Below, piece by piece: positions 1 to 9,090 of a stretch of 64,000 bases of DNA. The notes beneath the pieces are model-generated. The model was given only the letters and a program-made list of their open reading frames with translations, did no database searches and was not told the DNA's origin. The translations under genes and the position numbers were made by a program. The first letter of the stretch is position 1; each line of letters begins with the position of its first letter. This DNA is from an uncultured Clostridium sp. (lineage in GTDB: Bacteria > Bacillota > Clostridia > Clostridiales > Clostridiaceae): positions 151,890 to 215,889 of the forward strand of contig UQFE01000001.1 in NCBI GenBank assembly GCA_900540255.1, in the 5' to 3' direction.

Positions 1-1563
1 TTCAATAATATCAGCTCTAGTTGCAACTGTTCCAAGTCCTCCAGTTTCACCTAAAGTCTTTGCAGCTTCTTTTCCTACATTAATATATTTATGTGGATTT
101 TCCATAGCAGATAAAAGAGTTCCTTCATTAAATCTTGCTGGTGGCTTAGTTTCTCCCTTATTTAATGAACCTTTTTCAATAACAAACTTATCACCTTTAT
201 TTAATTGCGGTAATACTTGTTCTTTTATATCTTCTTCATTTACCTCTTCTTCAACTTTATCATAAAGTTTCTTCCATCCCTTAAATATTATAACTTTGCC
301 CTTTGCTATAAATTTCTCATTTTCAACTTTAGCTATTATTGTTGTTTGTACATATTCAAATGGAGGTAATAAAACACTTAAAAACCTCTTAACAACCAAA
401 TCATATATTTTTCTTTCTTCTGATGATAAATTTGAAAGAATTGGCTTTTCCTCAGTTGGAATAATTGCATGGTGATCACTTACCTTTGAATTATCTACAA
501 AACTCTTATTTCCTTGTATCTTTTTTCTTAAAACTTCCTCTGCACTAATTTTATATTCTCCTATAGAAATTGCCTTAAGTCTATCTGGTAAAGTTGCTAC
601 AATATCTGTAGTGATATATCTTGAATCAGTTCTTGGATAAGTTAAAATTTTATGATTTTCATATAATCTTTGCATTATATTTAATGTTTGTTTTGCTGAA
701 TATCCAAAAATCTTATTAGCATCTCTTTGAAGTTCTGTTAAATCATAAAGTGCTGGAGAATATTTTTTCTTCTTAACACTATTAATATCTATTATTTCAC
801 CACTTGCACCATTTACCTTTTTAGATATTTTATCTGCAAATTCTTCATCAAATATTTTATTATTATTATCCTTGTTTATCCATGACAAAGTATATCCCTT
901 AGTTTTTGCATTAATTGTATAATAAACTTTTGGCTTAAAGTTTTTTATATCTTTTTCCCTTTGTACAATCATTGCTAACGTTGGTGATTGAACTCTTCCT
1001 GCTGATAATTGAGCATTATACTTACAAGTTAAAGCTCTTGTAACATTAAGTCCAACAAGCCAATCTGCTTCTGCTCTACATACAGCTGCTCTATATAAAT
1101 TTTCATATTCCTTACCATCTCTTAAATTTTTAAATCCATCTAAAATAGCCTTATCTGTTTGAGAAGAAATCCACAATCTTTTAATAGGTTTCTTAACACC
1201 AACCTTTTCAATTATCCATCTTGCAACAAGTTCTCCTTCTCTTCCTGCGTCAGTTGCAATTACTATTTCACTTACATCTCCTCTATTCATTTGCTTTTTT
1301 ACTTCATTAAATTGTTTTGATGTTTTCTTTAATATCACTAACTTCATGTGTTTAGGCAACATAGGAAGTGTTTCCATCTTCCATTCCTTGTATTTATTAT
1401 CATATCCTTCTGGATCCATTAAACCAACTAAATGTCCCATTGCCCAAGTTATAATATATTTATTTCCCTCTATATATGAACCTTTATTATTATTACACTT
1501 TAAAACCTTCGCTAAATCTCTTCCTACAGATGGCTTTTCTGCCAATACTAATATTTTACTCAT
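1..1563 (-). CDS. topB: DNA topoisomerase III, partial (3' end outside window)
   Basis: Type IA topoisomerase that relaxes and decatenates DNA by cutting one strand through an active-site tyrosine. The reading frame begins MSKILVLAEKPSVGRDLAKV, which is the N-terminal TOPRIM signature of TopB: the ILVLAEKPS strand and then the conserved Lys/Glu. It stays open to base 1, so the C-terminal part lies outside the window. About 520 codons are visible, against roughly 700 for clostridial TopB. The start at 1563 is supported by an AGGAAG ribosome binding site. It lies 66 bp downstream of the MATE gene on the same strand, with no clear terminator between them, so co-transcription is possible. Confidence 0.9.
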   Translation of the reverse strand, partial: MSKILVLAEKPSVGRDLAKVLKCNNNKGSYIEGNKYIITWAMGHLVGLMDPEGYDNKYKEWKMETLPMLPKHMKLVILKKTSKQFNEVKKQMNRGDVSEIVIATDAGREGELVARWIIEKVGVKKPIKRLWISSQTDKAILDGFKNLRDGKEYENLYRAAVCRAEADWLVGLNVTRALTCKYNAQLSAGRVQSPTLAMIVQREKDIKNFKPKVYYTINAKTKGYTLSWINKDNNNKIFDEEFADKISKKVNGASGEIIDINSVKKKKYSPALYDLTELQRDANKIFGYSAKQTLNIMQRLYENHKILTYPRTDSRYITTDIVATLPDRLKAISIGEYKISAEEVLRKKIQGNKSFVDNSKVSDHHAIIPTEEKPILSNLSSEERKIYDLVVKRFLSVLLPPFEYVQTTIIAKVENEKFIAKGKVIIFKGWKKLYDKVEEEVNEEDIKEQVLPQLNKGDKFVIEKGSLNKGETKPPARFNEGTLLSAMENPHKYINVGKEAAKTLGETGGLGTVATRADIIE

Positions 1564-1629
1564 TTTTAATCCTTCTTCCTATTAAAACTCTAACTAATTA
1601 TATCACAATTCTTTAAAATCACATACTTT

Positions 1630-2940
1630 CTAAAGATTCCTTTTAATTTTAACTTCATAAATTAAGTAAGAACTTATTCCCTTTAAAATACTAGATACAC
1701 AAATACTAATCCAAATTCCACTTATTCCAAAAGGCTTAATTAATAATATTGCTAATGGAATTCTAAAACTTGTGAATATAATACTAATTGTTGCAGGAAT
1801 TTTAGGCTTACCTATACCAGTAAACATACCATTTGATATCATTTCAATAGCACTAAATATTTGTGAAAATGCTACTGCGCTTAAATAACTTGCTGCAATC
1901 ACAGTTGTAGCTTCATCATTTATAAATATCCTAATTAATTGTTTATTAAATAAAAGAAATATTATAGCCATCAATATTGCATAGCTTATCCCAACTATCA
2001 ATGCGCTTTTATATCCCTCTTTTATTCTTTTTAATTTTCCAGCACCAAAATTTTGGCCTGTAAAACTTGCTACTGCTCCATTTAAGCCTCCAATTATCAT
2101 ATATGCAATTGACTCTATTTGAACTCCTATTTTTTGAGCTGCAATTGCTTCTGCTCCAAATATAGCTATTATCTTAGCTAAAATAATATTTATAACAGTA
2201 AACAATACTCTTTGAAATGCCATAGGTGACCCAAGTTTTATTATTTCTTTTATTTTTTCAAAATTAATTTTTAAATTATATTTATAAGTAAGTATTTCAT
2301 TTGCATTCATTCTAAATAAAATGAACATTATAATATTTGCTATTAAAGTACTTACTCCAGCTCCAACAACTCCAAGTTTAAATATATATATACATATAGG
2401 ATCAAGAACTATATTTAAAGCAACACCAACCCCATTTATTTTAAATGCCAATTTGTTGTTTCCAAAACTACCCAATATCCTTGTATACATCATATTAAAA
2501 AATGCAAAAAATAAAATTGGTGCATTTAAAGCTAAATAATAATAAGCATTCTTTTCTACTTCACTATTATTTAAATTTAAAAATCCTATAAATTTTTCTC
2601 CTAACAAAATTAAAATCAATCCAAAAACAATACCTATTATTATATTTATCACTATTCCTGAATTAATATATTCTTTTATTTCCTTTTCATTCTTTTTGCC
2701 AACTGCATGTGCAACTTTTATTCCTGTTCCAATAACAACTAATGAGTTTAATGCATTTCCAATGTTAACATATAAACTTGATGAACCAATACTTGCAACA
2801 GCATGACTTCCAAGTTTTCCAACCCATATCATGTCAATTAAATTATATGTAAACTGCAAAAGCGAACTTCCCATTATAGGTAATGCTAATGCAGCTATAA
2901 CAGTTATTACTTTTCCTTTAGTTAAATCTATTTTCTTCAT
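1630..2940 (-). CDS. MATE family multidrug/toxin efflux transporter
   Basis: A 436-residue polytopic membrane protein, about the normal MATE length (~450), with around twelve hydrophobic segments. It starts MKKIDLTKGKVITVIAALALPIMGSSLLQFTYNLIDMIWVGKLG in outline: the 'LALPI...N..D...VG.LG' pattern is the MATE/NorM-DinF N-terminal signature. The second half repeats the pattern (AFQRVLFTVINIILAKIIA... GAEAIAA), as expected for the two-bundle MATE fold. These proteins export cationic drugs or metabolites using Na+ or H+ gradients. The substrate cannot be told from sequence. It diverges from the penicillin-binding protein gene across about 160 bp of AT-rich DNA. Confidence 0.88.
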   Translation of the reverse strand: MKKIDLTKGKVITVIAALALPIMGSSLLQFTYNLIDMIWVGKLGSHAVASIGSSSLYVNIGNALNSLVVIGTGIKVAHAVGKKNEKEIKEYINSGIVINIIIGIVFGLILILLGEKFIGFLNLNNSEVEKNAYYYLALNAPILFFAFFNMMYTRILGSFGNNKLAFKINGVGVALNIVLDPICIYIFKLGVVGAGVSTLIANIIMFILFRMNANEILTYKYNLKINFEKIKEIIKLGSPMAFQRVLFTVINIILAKIIAIFGAEAIAAQKIGVQIESIAYMIIGGLNGAVASFTGQNFGAGKLKRIKEGYKSALIVGISYAILMAIIFLLFNKQLIRIFINDEATTVIAASYLSAVAFSQIFSAIEMISNGMFTGIGKPKIPATISIIFTSFRIPLAILLIKPFGISGIWISICVSSILKGISSYLIYEVKIKRNL

Positions 2941-3103
2941 ACTATCTCCATTCTAAATTTGATATGTTGATTATATATATTTATCCTTAACTTATCAATA
3001 TATTTTATAATATATAAATTATTTTATTATATACATTTACAATTTGGTATTTATTCTATTAAATGGTATAATAACCTATATTCATATTCTAAGGAGGATA
3101 ATT

Positions 3104-5116
3104 ATGAAAAAACTAAACAAATTACTTATATTGTTATTTTTGATTTCAACATTGATATTTCAAATTAGTTGCTCAAACATAAACAAATATAATGAAGTAT
3201 TTAATTCCTATATTGAAAAATGGATTTTAGGTGATTATGCTGGAATGTATTCACTTTTAACATCAGATTCTAAAAATTATATTGATGAAGATACCTTTAT
3301 CAATAGATATAACACAGTTTATTCTGCACTTAAATTTAATAATTTAGAAATTTCTCTTAATAATGATCTTATTAAAAATGATGGTTATTATACTGCATCA
3401 TTTACTTTAAGTGGAAACTGTATTGCTGGAGATTTCAGTTTTAATAATTTTAACTTAGATATTTACAAGGAAAATGATAAATACCTTATAAAATGGAATG
3501 AAAGTTTAATACTTCCTGAAATGATTAAAGGTGATAAAGTTTATGTAAAAACTTCAAATCATATAAGAGGTAAAATATTAGATAGAAATGGAAAAATATT
3601 AGCAGAAGATGGACAACTTTCAGTAGTTGGAATTCATCCCTCAAAATTTAATACAGAAAATCGTAATGAAAAAATTACTGAGTTAGCAAATATATTAGAT
3701 ATAAGTGAAGAAAGTATCACTTCTAAATTGGATGCAAATACCAATCCTGAATTTTTTGTACCCATAGTTAATATGACTTCAACAGATGAAAAATTGCAAC
3801 TTCTTAGCAATAAAAGTGAAGATGGCATAATTATAAATAATAAAACATCACGAGTTTATTATGGTGGTGAAGCTTTTGGAAGATTAATTGGTTATGTAGG
3901 AAATATTACTGCTGAAGAACTTGAAAATAAAAGTAATGATGGATATACTTCAACAAGCTTAATTGGTAAAGCTGGAATAGAACAAGTTTTTGAAGATACT
4001 TTACGCGGTGAAGATGGAGCTGAAATTTATTTAAAAAGAAATTCTGAAGAAATAAGTATATTAAAAAAAGAAACCATTAACGGAACTGATGTTGAACTTA
4101 CAATTGATTCAGCTTTACAAAATAATTCTTATGCTCAATTAAATAATGAAAAAGGTGCTGTTACTGCCGTTGATCCTATTACTGGAGAAGTTTTAGCATT
4201 GGTTAGTTCACCTTCTTATGATTCTAATATGTTTACTACTTATGTAACTAAAACTAAAGCTGCTGAAAGAGAATCTAATAATTATTCTGATACAGTAAAT
4301 AGATTTAATAAAACTTATGCTCCTGGTTCTACAATGAAACTTATAACTGCTGCTATTGGATTAAATACTACTTCTTTAAATCCTAATGAAAAAGTTGAAA
4401 TAAACGGATTAAAATGGCAAAAAGATAGTAGTTGGGGGAATTATTTTATAACTAGGGTTGAGAATATAAGTGCTGTATCATTAAGAGAAGCAGCAAAATA
4501 TTCTGATAATATTTATTTTGCTCAAACTGCTTTAAAAATAGGAAGTGAAGATTTAATTAATGGTATTAAAAGCTTTGGTATTGGTGAAAAAATGAATCTT
4601 GAATATCCTATGACAAATTCTAGTATTTCAAATACAGGAGTTTTAAATAATGAAATTTTATTAGCTGATACTGGATATGGACAAGGTGAATTAATGGTTA
4701 CACCTTTAAATATGGCACTAGCTTATAGCGCACTCGCAAATAACGGTAATATTATGACTCCACGATTAACTTTATCAAATAATAATACAAATGTTATTTG
4801 GAAAGAAAACGCTATAAAACCTGAACATTTACAAACATTAATAGATGACTTTTCTGCTATGGTAAATGATGAAGATGGACATGCTCATATAGCTAAAATT
4901 GAAGGATATAATATAGCCGCTAAAACTGGTACTGCTGAAATAAAGTCATCTCAAGATGATAATAACGGAACTGAAAATGGATGGTTTGTTGCTGTAGATA
5001 CTACTTCATCTAAATTGTCTATTGCTGTTATTATTGAAGATGTTAAAAATAGAGGTGGTAGTAGCATTCCAATTCCTATGGTTAAAAATATCATGGAAGA
5101 ATATTTAACTAGATAG
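3104..5116 (+). CDS. Class B penicillin-binding protein (transpeptidase, lipoprotein, MecA_N-like)
   Basis: Peptidoglycan D,D-transpeptidase acting outside the membrane. I place the start at ATG 3104, behind the strong AAGGAGG at 3091; an in-frame ATG at 3044 has no such site. The resulting 670-residue protein opens with a lipoprotein-type signal (hydrophobic run, then QISC at about residues 23-26). Next come an NTF2-like MecA_N-type domain (about 30-140), a PBP dimerisation domain, and the transpeptidase domain. The three penicilloyl-serine motifs are intact: S409-TMK, S467-DN and K607-TG. MecA_N-type PBPs include low-affinity beta-lactam-resistant enzymes such as PBP2a and PBP5, but this sequence alone does not show resistance. 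It is monocistronic, ending at a hairpin terminator. Confidence 0.9.
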   Translation: MKKLNKLLILLFLISTLIFQISCSNINKYNEVFNSYIEKWILGDYAGMYSLLTSDSKNYIDEDTFINRYNTVYSALKFNNLEISLNNDLIKNDGYYTASFTLSGNCIAGDFSFNNFNLDIYKENDKYLIKWNESLILPEMIKGDKVYVKTSNHIRGKILDRNGKILAEDGQLSVVGIHPSKFNTENRNEKITELANILDISEESITSKLDANTNPEFFVPIVNMTSTDEKLQLLSNKSEDGIIINNKTSRVYYGGEAFGRLIGYVGNITAEELENKSNDGYTSTSLIGKAGIEQVFEDTLRGEDGAEIYLKRNSEEISILKKETINGTDVELTIDSALQNNSYAQLNNEKGAVTAVDPITGEVLALVSSPSYDSNMFTTYVTKTKAAERESNNYSDTVNRFNKTYAPGSTMKLITAAIGLNTTSLNPNEKVEINGLKWQKDSSWGNYFITRVENISAVSLREAAKYSDNIYFAQTALKIGSEDLINGIKSFGIGEKMNLEYPMTNSSISNTGVLNNEILLADTGYGQGELMVTPLNMALAYSALANNGNIMTPRLTLSNNNTNVIWKENAIKPEHLQTLIDDFSAMVNDEDGHAHIAKIEGYNIAAKTGTAEIKSSQDDNNGTENGWFVAVDTTSSKLSIAVIIEDVKNRGGSSIPIPMVKNIMEEYLTR

Positions 5117-5135
5117 TTATATATTAAATAATATT

Positions 5136-5177
5136 AGAGGTAATGAAAAAATCATTTTAAGTTTCTTCATTATCTCT
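5136..5177. terminator. Bidirectional intrinsic terminator between PBP and glyoxalase genes
   Basis: The arms AGAGGTAATGAA (5136-5147) and TTCATTATCTCT (5166-5177) pair over 12 bp with one G-T. A-rich and T-rich flanks lie inside and outside the stem. It sits between convergent genes and can serve both. Confidence 0.75.
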
Positions 5178-5201
5178 TTGTTTATAAAACTAAAAGTACA
5201 A

Positions 5202-5582
5202 TTAAACTCTTATAACTTCAACTTTATATCCATCTGGATCAGTTACAAAGTAATAATGTGGCTTTTCTCCTGGAAGTCCCTTTAAATCAGTAACTTCATA
5301 TCCCATTTCAATATGTTTTTCTCTTAATCTTTCTATATCTTCACTGCCTATTGCTGTATGACTAAATCCATTTCCTAATTCATATGGCACTTCTGGATTA
5401 TAATTATAAGTAAGTTCTATTTCATATCCACCTGGAGCATCTGATAAATAAACTAATGTAAATTTATGATTTGGAAAATCTTTTCTTCTTGTTTCAACTA
5501 ATCCTAAAGCTTCTTTATAAAATTTTAATGATTTTTCTAAATCCATTACTCTTATGCAAGTATGCAACATTTTTACTGACAT
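5202..5582 (-). CDS. gloA: Lactoylglutathione lyase / glyoxalase I family protein
   Basis: A 126-residue vicinal-oxygen-chelate enzyme, the usual GloA length. It has paired beta-alpha-beta-beta-beta modules and the four expected metal ligands: His in MLHTCIRV near the start, Glu in YEIELTYN, His in GFSHTAIG, and Glu in YKVEVIRV at the C-terminus. The reaction is isomerisation of the hemithioacetal of methylglyoxal to a lactoyl thioester. Clostridia often lack glutathione, so the thiol cofactor may differ. The start follows AAGGAGGAATATT. It is a single-gene unit. Confidence 0.88.
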   Translation of the reverse strand: MSVKMLHTCIRVMDLEKSLKFYKEALGLVETRRKDFPNHKFTLVYLSDAPGGYEIELTYNYNPEVPYELGNGFSHTAIGSEDIERLREKHIEMGYEVTDLKGLPGEKPHYYFVTDPDGYKVEVIRV

Positions 5583-5728
5583 AATATTCCTCCTTAAATC
5601 AATACTATTTAAATTATAACATATAAAACTTTATATTTCAGCTTTTAAACTAACATTATAATTTAATAACCTTTATTTATATAACGATTATTCCTTATTT
5701 ACTACATTATCATTTTGAAAAAATTTCT

Positions 5729-5925
5729 CATATATTATAATGCTTTATTATTTAAGGAGAATTTATATCCTAAATGACATATATTCAAATATTCACGACC
5801 TTATCCAGGCATGGACTCATCAACCATATTTTCTAATAATGAAGTTGTAAAGATATTAGGAACTAATATTATAAATAATTCAATAAATTTTACTACTCTT
5901 AATATAACAATAATTGAAATTTAAT
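5729..5925 (+). other. Gene-free stretch with a possible decayed coding remnant
   Basis: Of the 867 bp between the glyoxalase gene and yqeC, the first part holds no convincing gene. An AAGGAG-like site near 5755 is followed by short open stretches in two frames, broken by stops. One, from ATG 5811, runs 37 codons to a stop near 5924, right at the edge of the repeat element. I recognise no family in either frame. It could be the debris of a gene disrupted before or by insertion of the repeat. The rest (6134-6450) is featureless AT-rich DNA. Confidence 0.3.
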
Positions 5926-6021
5926 GGGATGTCGTATTAAGAATAAATACTACAATATATTGTATTAATTCTTATTTTTAAAACAATATATTGTGTATAA
6001 AAATTTTAGTGCGACAGCCCC
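5926..6021. repeat. MITE-like element, copy 1 (96 bp)
   Basis: The ends GGGATGTCG and CGACAGCCCC are inverted repeats. Next to them are GTATTAAGAATAAATAC on the left and GTATAAAAATTTTAGTG on the right, each joined to the self-complementary 12-mer ACAATATATTGT. Two more copies occur at 8987 (opposite orientation) and 50919. Terminal inverted repeats, no coding capacity and multiple copies suggest a miniature inverted-repeat transposable element derived from the two ends of an IS. The right end is 10 bp from the stop codon of the small gene at 6032. Confidence 0.8.
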
Positions 6022-6031
6022 TTATATTCCT

Positions 6032-6115
6032 CTAATCTAATTCATTAATTTGAACAGTTTTTTCTTTAGCCTTTTTCTTTTGCTTAGGCTTTTTTTCATT
6101 TCTATTCTTAGCCAA
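6032..6115 (-). CDS. Small Lys-rich hypothetical protein (27 aa)
   Basis: This is a 27-codon frame starting with TTG at 6115, behind GGAGGTG with a 9-nt spacer, and ending in TAG. The N-terminus reads MAKNRNEKKPKQKKK; nine of the 27 residues are Lys and the C-terminus is neutral to acidic (QINELD). An in-frame ATG at 6133 lies upstream but overlaps the ribosome binding site, so TTG is preferred. The strong Shine-Dalgarno and low-complexity basic composition suggest a real small nucleic-acid- or ribosome-associated protein, possibly spore related, but I do not recognise a family. It is too short for standard gene calling. Confidence 0.55.
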   Translation of the reverse strand: MAKNRNEKKPKQKKKAKEKTVQINELD

Positions 6116-6450
6116 ATTAAAATTCACCTCCATAAAATTAATTAATTTAAAACTTCATAACAAAGAAGTCTAATAAAATTACATTAATTAGGTTACTCAT
6201 TTTTATATAAAACAATACCAGTAATTAAATCCATAAAATGCATTGCCTAGAATTTATAATTCAAACTTTCAACATTTTTTACTATAATTATTTATATTTA
6301 CTTATTTCTTATCTATAATAATCATATAAAAATTCATTAAAAGACTTAAATATTATCTATTGTTTTATATATTTAATTTTTAAAACAATTTAATAAACAA
6401 AATCAATAAAATATTCATTTATTAAAAGTATTTTCATAATAAATTAATTA

Positions 6451-7203
6451 TTAAGAAATTTGTTTATAGCTTGTAATTACACCCTTTATATTATTTTCAT
6501 ATAAATATTTGCATATTTCTTTTGCATAAATTAAAAGCTCATCATTATCAACTTTATTTATAATTGCCCTATATTTAGCATTAAAACAATCTTTAACATT
6601 TTTTCTTTGACCTTCTTCACTACCTAAAATATTAGCTATATCCTTAGTATTAATTTTATGATTATAATTTTTGCTTAAAACCTTGCATACTTGCTCTGGT
6701 CTATGACAAATTTTATTTATTGATTTAAATAAAGAATCTATCCCTGCAACACCAACAACCATTGTAGTATTCTTTAAAATAACCGGCTCATAATTTGCAG
6801 GTGCCTTAAGTGAATGCATCCTTGCTCCATCAGCTTCAATAAGTAAAAAATCACATAAATTTATTAATTTTTCTGCTATTTTTTCTCCATCCCCTACAAT
6901 TTTTCCATCTCTATCCTTAATTCCAACTGTAATTAAATTTTCACTTTTAAATCTTTCTATTATTTCATTTACATTACCTTTAAAATCTATAAAATCCTCT
7001 GGCATATGCATATGAGTAGTTGTTGTTACTACAACCTTTTTTCCTAATTTACTTAATTCTTTTGCTAAAGTATAAATTGATGTTGTTTTTCCTCCTCCTC
7101 CAACAAAAGAAATTATATTTTTTTCTTCAATATTTATTTCTAGAGCTTCATATAAGAAATTTTTTTGCTCTACTTCATAATTTAAATAATTAAAAATTTT
7201 CAT
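6451..7203 (-). CDS. yqeC: YqeC-type selenium/molybdenum hydroxylase accessory protein
   Basis: A 250-residue P-loop protein with Walker A motif GGGGKT at residues 35-40, followed by TTTTHMHMP. A DxxLIEADGARMHSLKAP segment follows, the YqeC signature. YqeC is found in genomes with selenium-dependent molybdenum hydroxylases (xanthine dehydrogenase and purine hydroxylase types) and is thought to act in labile selenium insertion; its biochemical role is not settled. The length is normal. The start at 7203 follows AGGAAG. No hydroxylase, selD or yqeB gene is next to it, but a molybdate transporter lies 26 kb away at 33-36 kb. Confidence 0.85.
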   Translation of the reverse strand: MKIFNYLNYEVEQKNFLYEALEINIEEKNIISFVGGGGKTTSIYTLAKELSKLGKKVVVTTTTHMHMPEDFIDFKGNVNEIIERFKSENLITVGIKDRDGKIVGDGEKIAEKLINLCDFLLIEADGARMHSLKAPANYEPVILKNTTMVVGVAGIDSLFKSINKICHRPEQVCKVLSKNYNHKINTKDIANILGSEEGQRKNVKDCFNAKYRAIINKVDNDELLIYAKEICKYLYENNIKGVITSYKQIS

Positions 7204-7374
7204 ATTACTTCCTTATATTTAAATATTATCTATATTAATTGTATAAACTTTTCCCATATTTATAAATATATTTTTTAATTAATTAAAGGCTGTAAAAGAT
7301 TTATTATAAAACAATCATTCTACATCCTTTAATTAAAATACTATTTATACAAAAATAATTATATAAAAGATAAA

Positions 7375-7572
7375 TTATTCTTTATATAAATTATCTTCTA
7401 ATATTTTATTTGCTAAAATTCCTATATTTACTTCTCTTGTATCCATATAAACATCGATTATTCTATCTACTAAAGTTACTTCAACATATTCAATATTTTT
7501 TCCATCATCATCTTTATATGTAATTATATCATAAGTAATTATCTCTTCTTTAAGCTTTTTTTTAGTTATCAT
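7375..7572 (-). CDS. Hypothetical protein (65 aa) behind the HAD phosphatase
   Basis: This small acidic/basic mixed protein has no signal peptide or membrane segment. It reads like a beta-strand-rich domain (ITYDIITYKDDDGKNIEYVEVTLVD) followed by a short helix. AAGGAG lies at the right distance before ATG 7572, and the gene starts only 14 bp after the HAD gene stops, so the two are probably one operon. I do not recognise a family. The Shine-Dalgarno and operon position make it a likely real gene. Confidence 0.6.
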   Translation of the reverse strand: MITKKKLKEEIITYDIITYKDDDGKNIEYVEVTLVDRIIDVYMDTREVNIGILANKILEDNLYKE

Positions 7573-7586
7573 TTGTTTCTCCTTAA

Positions 7587-8210
7587 TTATATTAATTTCA
7601 ATAATTCATTAAAAGATTTTATTGATTCATTATATTGCTCAACTTCTCCAAATCCATATTCTGCAAATATAAATGGTACTCCTGCAAATTTAGCTGCATT
7701 TGCATCACCTTGTGTATCACCTACATATATAGGATTTTTTAAATTATTTCTTTTAATGACTAATTTTATATTTTCTCCTTTTGTTAACCCTGTTCTTCCT
7801 GGACATTCATAATCACTAAAATACTTGTCTAACTTATGCGATTCAAAAAAGCTCTCAATATATCCATTACCACAATTACTAACAATAAATAACTTATGAT
7901 TTTTATATAATTCCCTTAAAGTTTCCTCTAATTTATCATATAGTGTTGCACCATGTTTACTTAAATATTCATTTTCATATTCACAGCATTCATTTATTAT
8001 TTTCATTTGCACTTTTGATTCTATTCCTGGAAATAATATTTCAGCTATTTCATCTAATAGTTTCCCCATACAAGGCTTTAAATCTTCTATGCTTACTTCT
8101 TTTCTTTTTAAATTATATTTAGATACTATGCTAGTCCATGTTTTAGATACTTCTTTTGTTGAGTCCCATAATGTTCCATCTAAATCAAATATTATACCAT
8201 CAACCTTCAT
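7587..8210 (-). CDS. HAD family hydrolase (phosphoglycolate phosphatase-like)
   Basis: A 207-residue HAD-superfamily phosphatase with a subfamily I cap. Motif I is D9-L-D11-G-T (Asp nucleophile and acid/base), motif II is around FIVSNCG, motif III is the Lys of LTKGENI, and motif IV is VGDTQGD (metal-binding Asp pair). The closest characterised types are phosphoglycolate phosphatase and beta-phosphoglucomutase-like enzymes, but the substrate cannot be inferred. The start follows AAGGAGAAGAAAA. It is the first gene of a two-gene unit with the 65-residue protein. Confidence 0.85.
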   Translation of the reverse strand: MKVDGIIFDLDGTLWDSTKEVSKTWTSIVSKYNLKRKEVSIEDLKPCMGKLLDEIAEILFPGIESKVQMKIINECCEYENEYLSKHGATLYDKLEETLRELYKNHKLFIVSNCGNGYIESFFESHKLDKYFSDYECPGRTGLTKGENIKLVIKRNNLKNPIYVGDTQGDANAAKFAGVPFIFAEYGFGEVEQYNESIKSFNELLKLI

Positions 8211-8330
8211 TTTTCTTCTCCTTAACCTTAGTTTCTTAATTATTATATCATTTTTTTACATTGTTATCATCATAACTTTACATTTATTACACTTAATAAT
8301 ATTTTAAATTAATTGTAACACATATAAAAA

Positions 8331-8356
8331 ATATTAATAAACTATATTAATAAACT
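8331..8356. repeat. Short tandem repeat, 13 bp x 2
   Basis: ATATTAATAAACT occurs twice head to tail just upstream of the membrane-protein gene at 8383. It may overlap that gene's promoter. Simple AT-rich duplication is the plain explanation. Confidence 0.6.
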
Positions 8357-8382
8357 ATATTTTCACAAATGATGGTGATATT

Positions 8383-8973
8383 ATGAAAATTTTCAAAAAC
8401 ACAATATTTTATGCTCTTATTAAATGTTGGAAAGAAATAGCCATTAGTGACAAGGCTTTAATTATAATAATTTCTATTCTTTTAGTTCAATGTGTTTATA
8501 ATTTATTTACACCTGAACCAGTGAGCAGCAATGAAATTACAATTTGTGTAATAGTTCGTACTACTGTAGCTTCTATTTTTGGATACTTTTTAAGTGAAAA
8601 CTTTTTAAATCATAATAGAAGTCAACAAAAAAATTCTAAAACTGAAATTACTGTTACTTCAGATGATAATATTAATATAAATGATTATTTAAAAACTTCT
8701 AATAATAATAATAATAATATTACTTCTAAATTTAAAACAAAAAACAAATCAGCTACTGTTCAAATAGAATCTAAATATTATATATGTAATAGAACTTTAC
8801 AAGTGATTATTGCTTTAAGTGTCTGTATAATTACTTTAGGTTCATTGCTTATAGCACATGATTTTCATTTAATTTCTGAAGATACAAATCCAACAATAAT
8901 TCAATTTAGGGATTTAATTGCTAGCTGCATTGGATTTTTATTAGGAAGTTCTAAAAATACAACTAAAATTTGA
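8383..8973 (+). CDS. Hypothetical integral membrane protein (196 aa)
   Basis: I do not recognise a family. There are hydrophobic segments at about residues 23-41 and 48-66, then a polar, Asn-rich cytoplasmic- or exterior-type stretch (about 70-125, including a run of six Asn). Two further hydrophobic segments lie at about 132-153 and 172-190. The symmetric 2+2 arrangement around a low-complexity linker is unusual. The ribosome binding site (GGTGAT) is weak. It stands alone, and its stop codon is 14 bp before copy 2 of the MITE-like element. Confidence 0.65.
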   Translation: MKIFKNTIFYALIKCWKEIAISDKALIIIISILLVQCVYNLFTPEPVSSNEITICVIVRTTVASIFGYFLSENFLNHNRSQQKNSKTEITVTSDDNININDYLKTSNNNNNNITSKFKTKNKSATVQIESKYYICNRTLQVIIALSVCIITLGSLLIAHDFHLISEDTNPTIIQFRDLIASCIGFLLGSSKNTTKI

Positions 8974-8986
8974 TTCAAAAAAACAT

Positions 8987-9084
8987 GGGGTTGTCTCACT
9001 AAAAATTTTATACACAATATATTATTTTAAAAAATAAAAATCAACACAATATATTGTACTGTTTATTCTTAATGCGACATCCCC
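8987..9084. repeat. MITE-like element, copy 2 (98 bp)
   Basis: The ends are GGGGTTGTC and GCGACATCCCC. The inner order is reversed relative to copy 1: the ATTTTATACAC end is on the left and the TTTATTCTTAATGC end on the right. Each end abuts an ACAATATATT(GT) core. It is flanked by AT on both sides, a possible 2-bp target duplication. It sits between convergent genes, 6 bp beyond the glgA stop codon. Confidence 0.8.
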
Positions 9085-9090
9085 ATATTT

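Noticed and set aside
3044..3103. N-terminal 20-codon extension of the penicillin-binding protein
   Set aside because: No ribosome binding site at 3044; the strong AAGGAGG and lipoprotein signal both fit the start at 3104.
5811..5924. A 37-codon plus-strand frame next to MITE-like copy 1
   Set aside because: No ribosome binding site at the ATG, no recognisable motif, and neighbouring frames are equally open for short stretches. Treated as possible remnant only.
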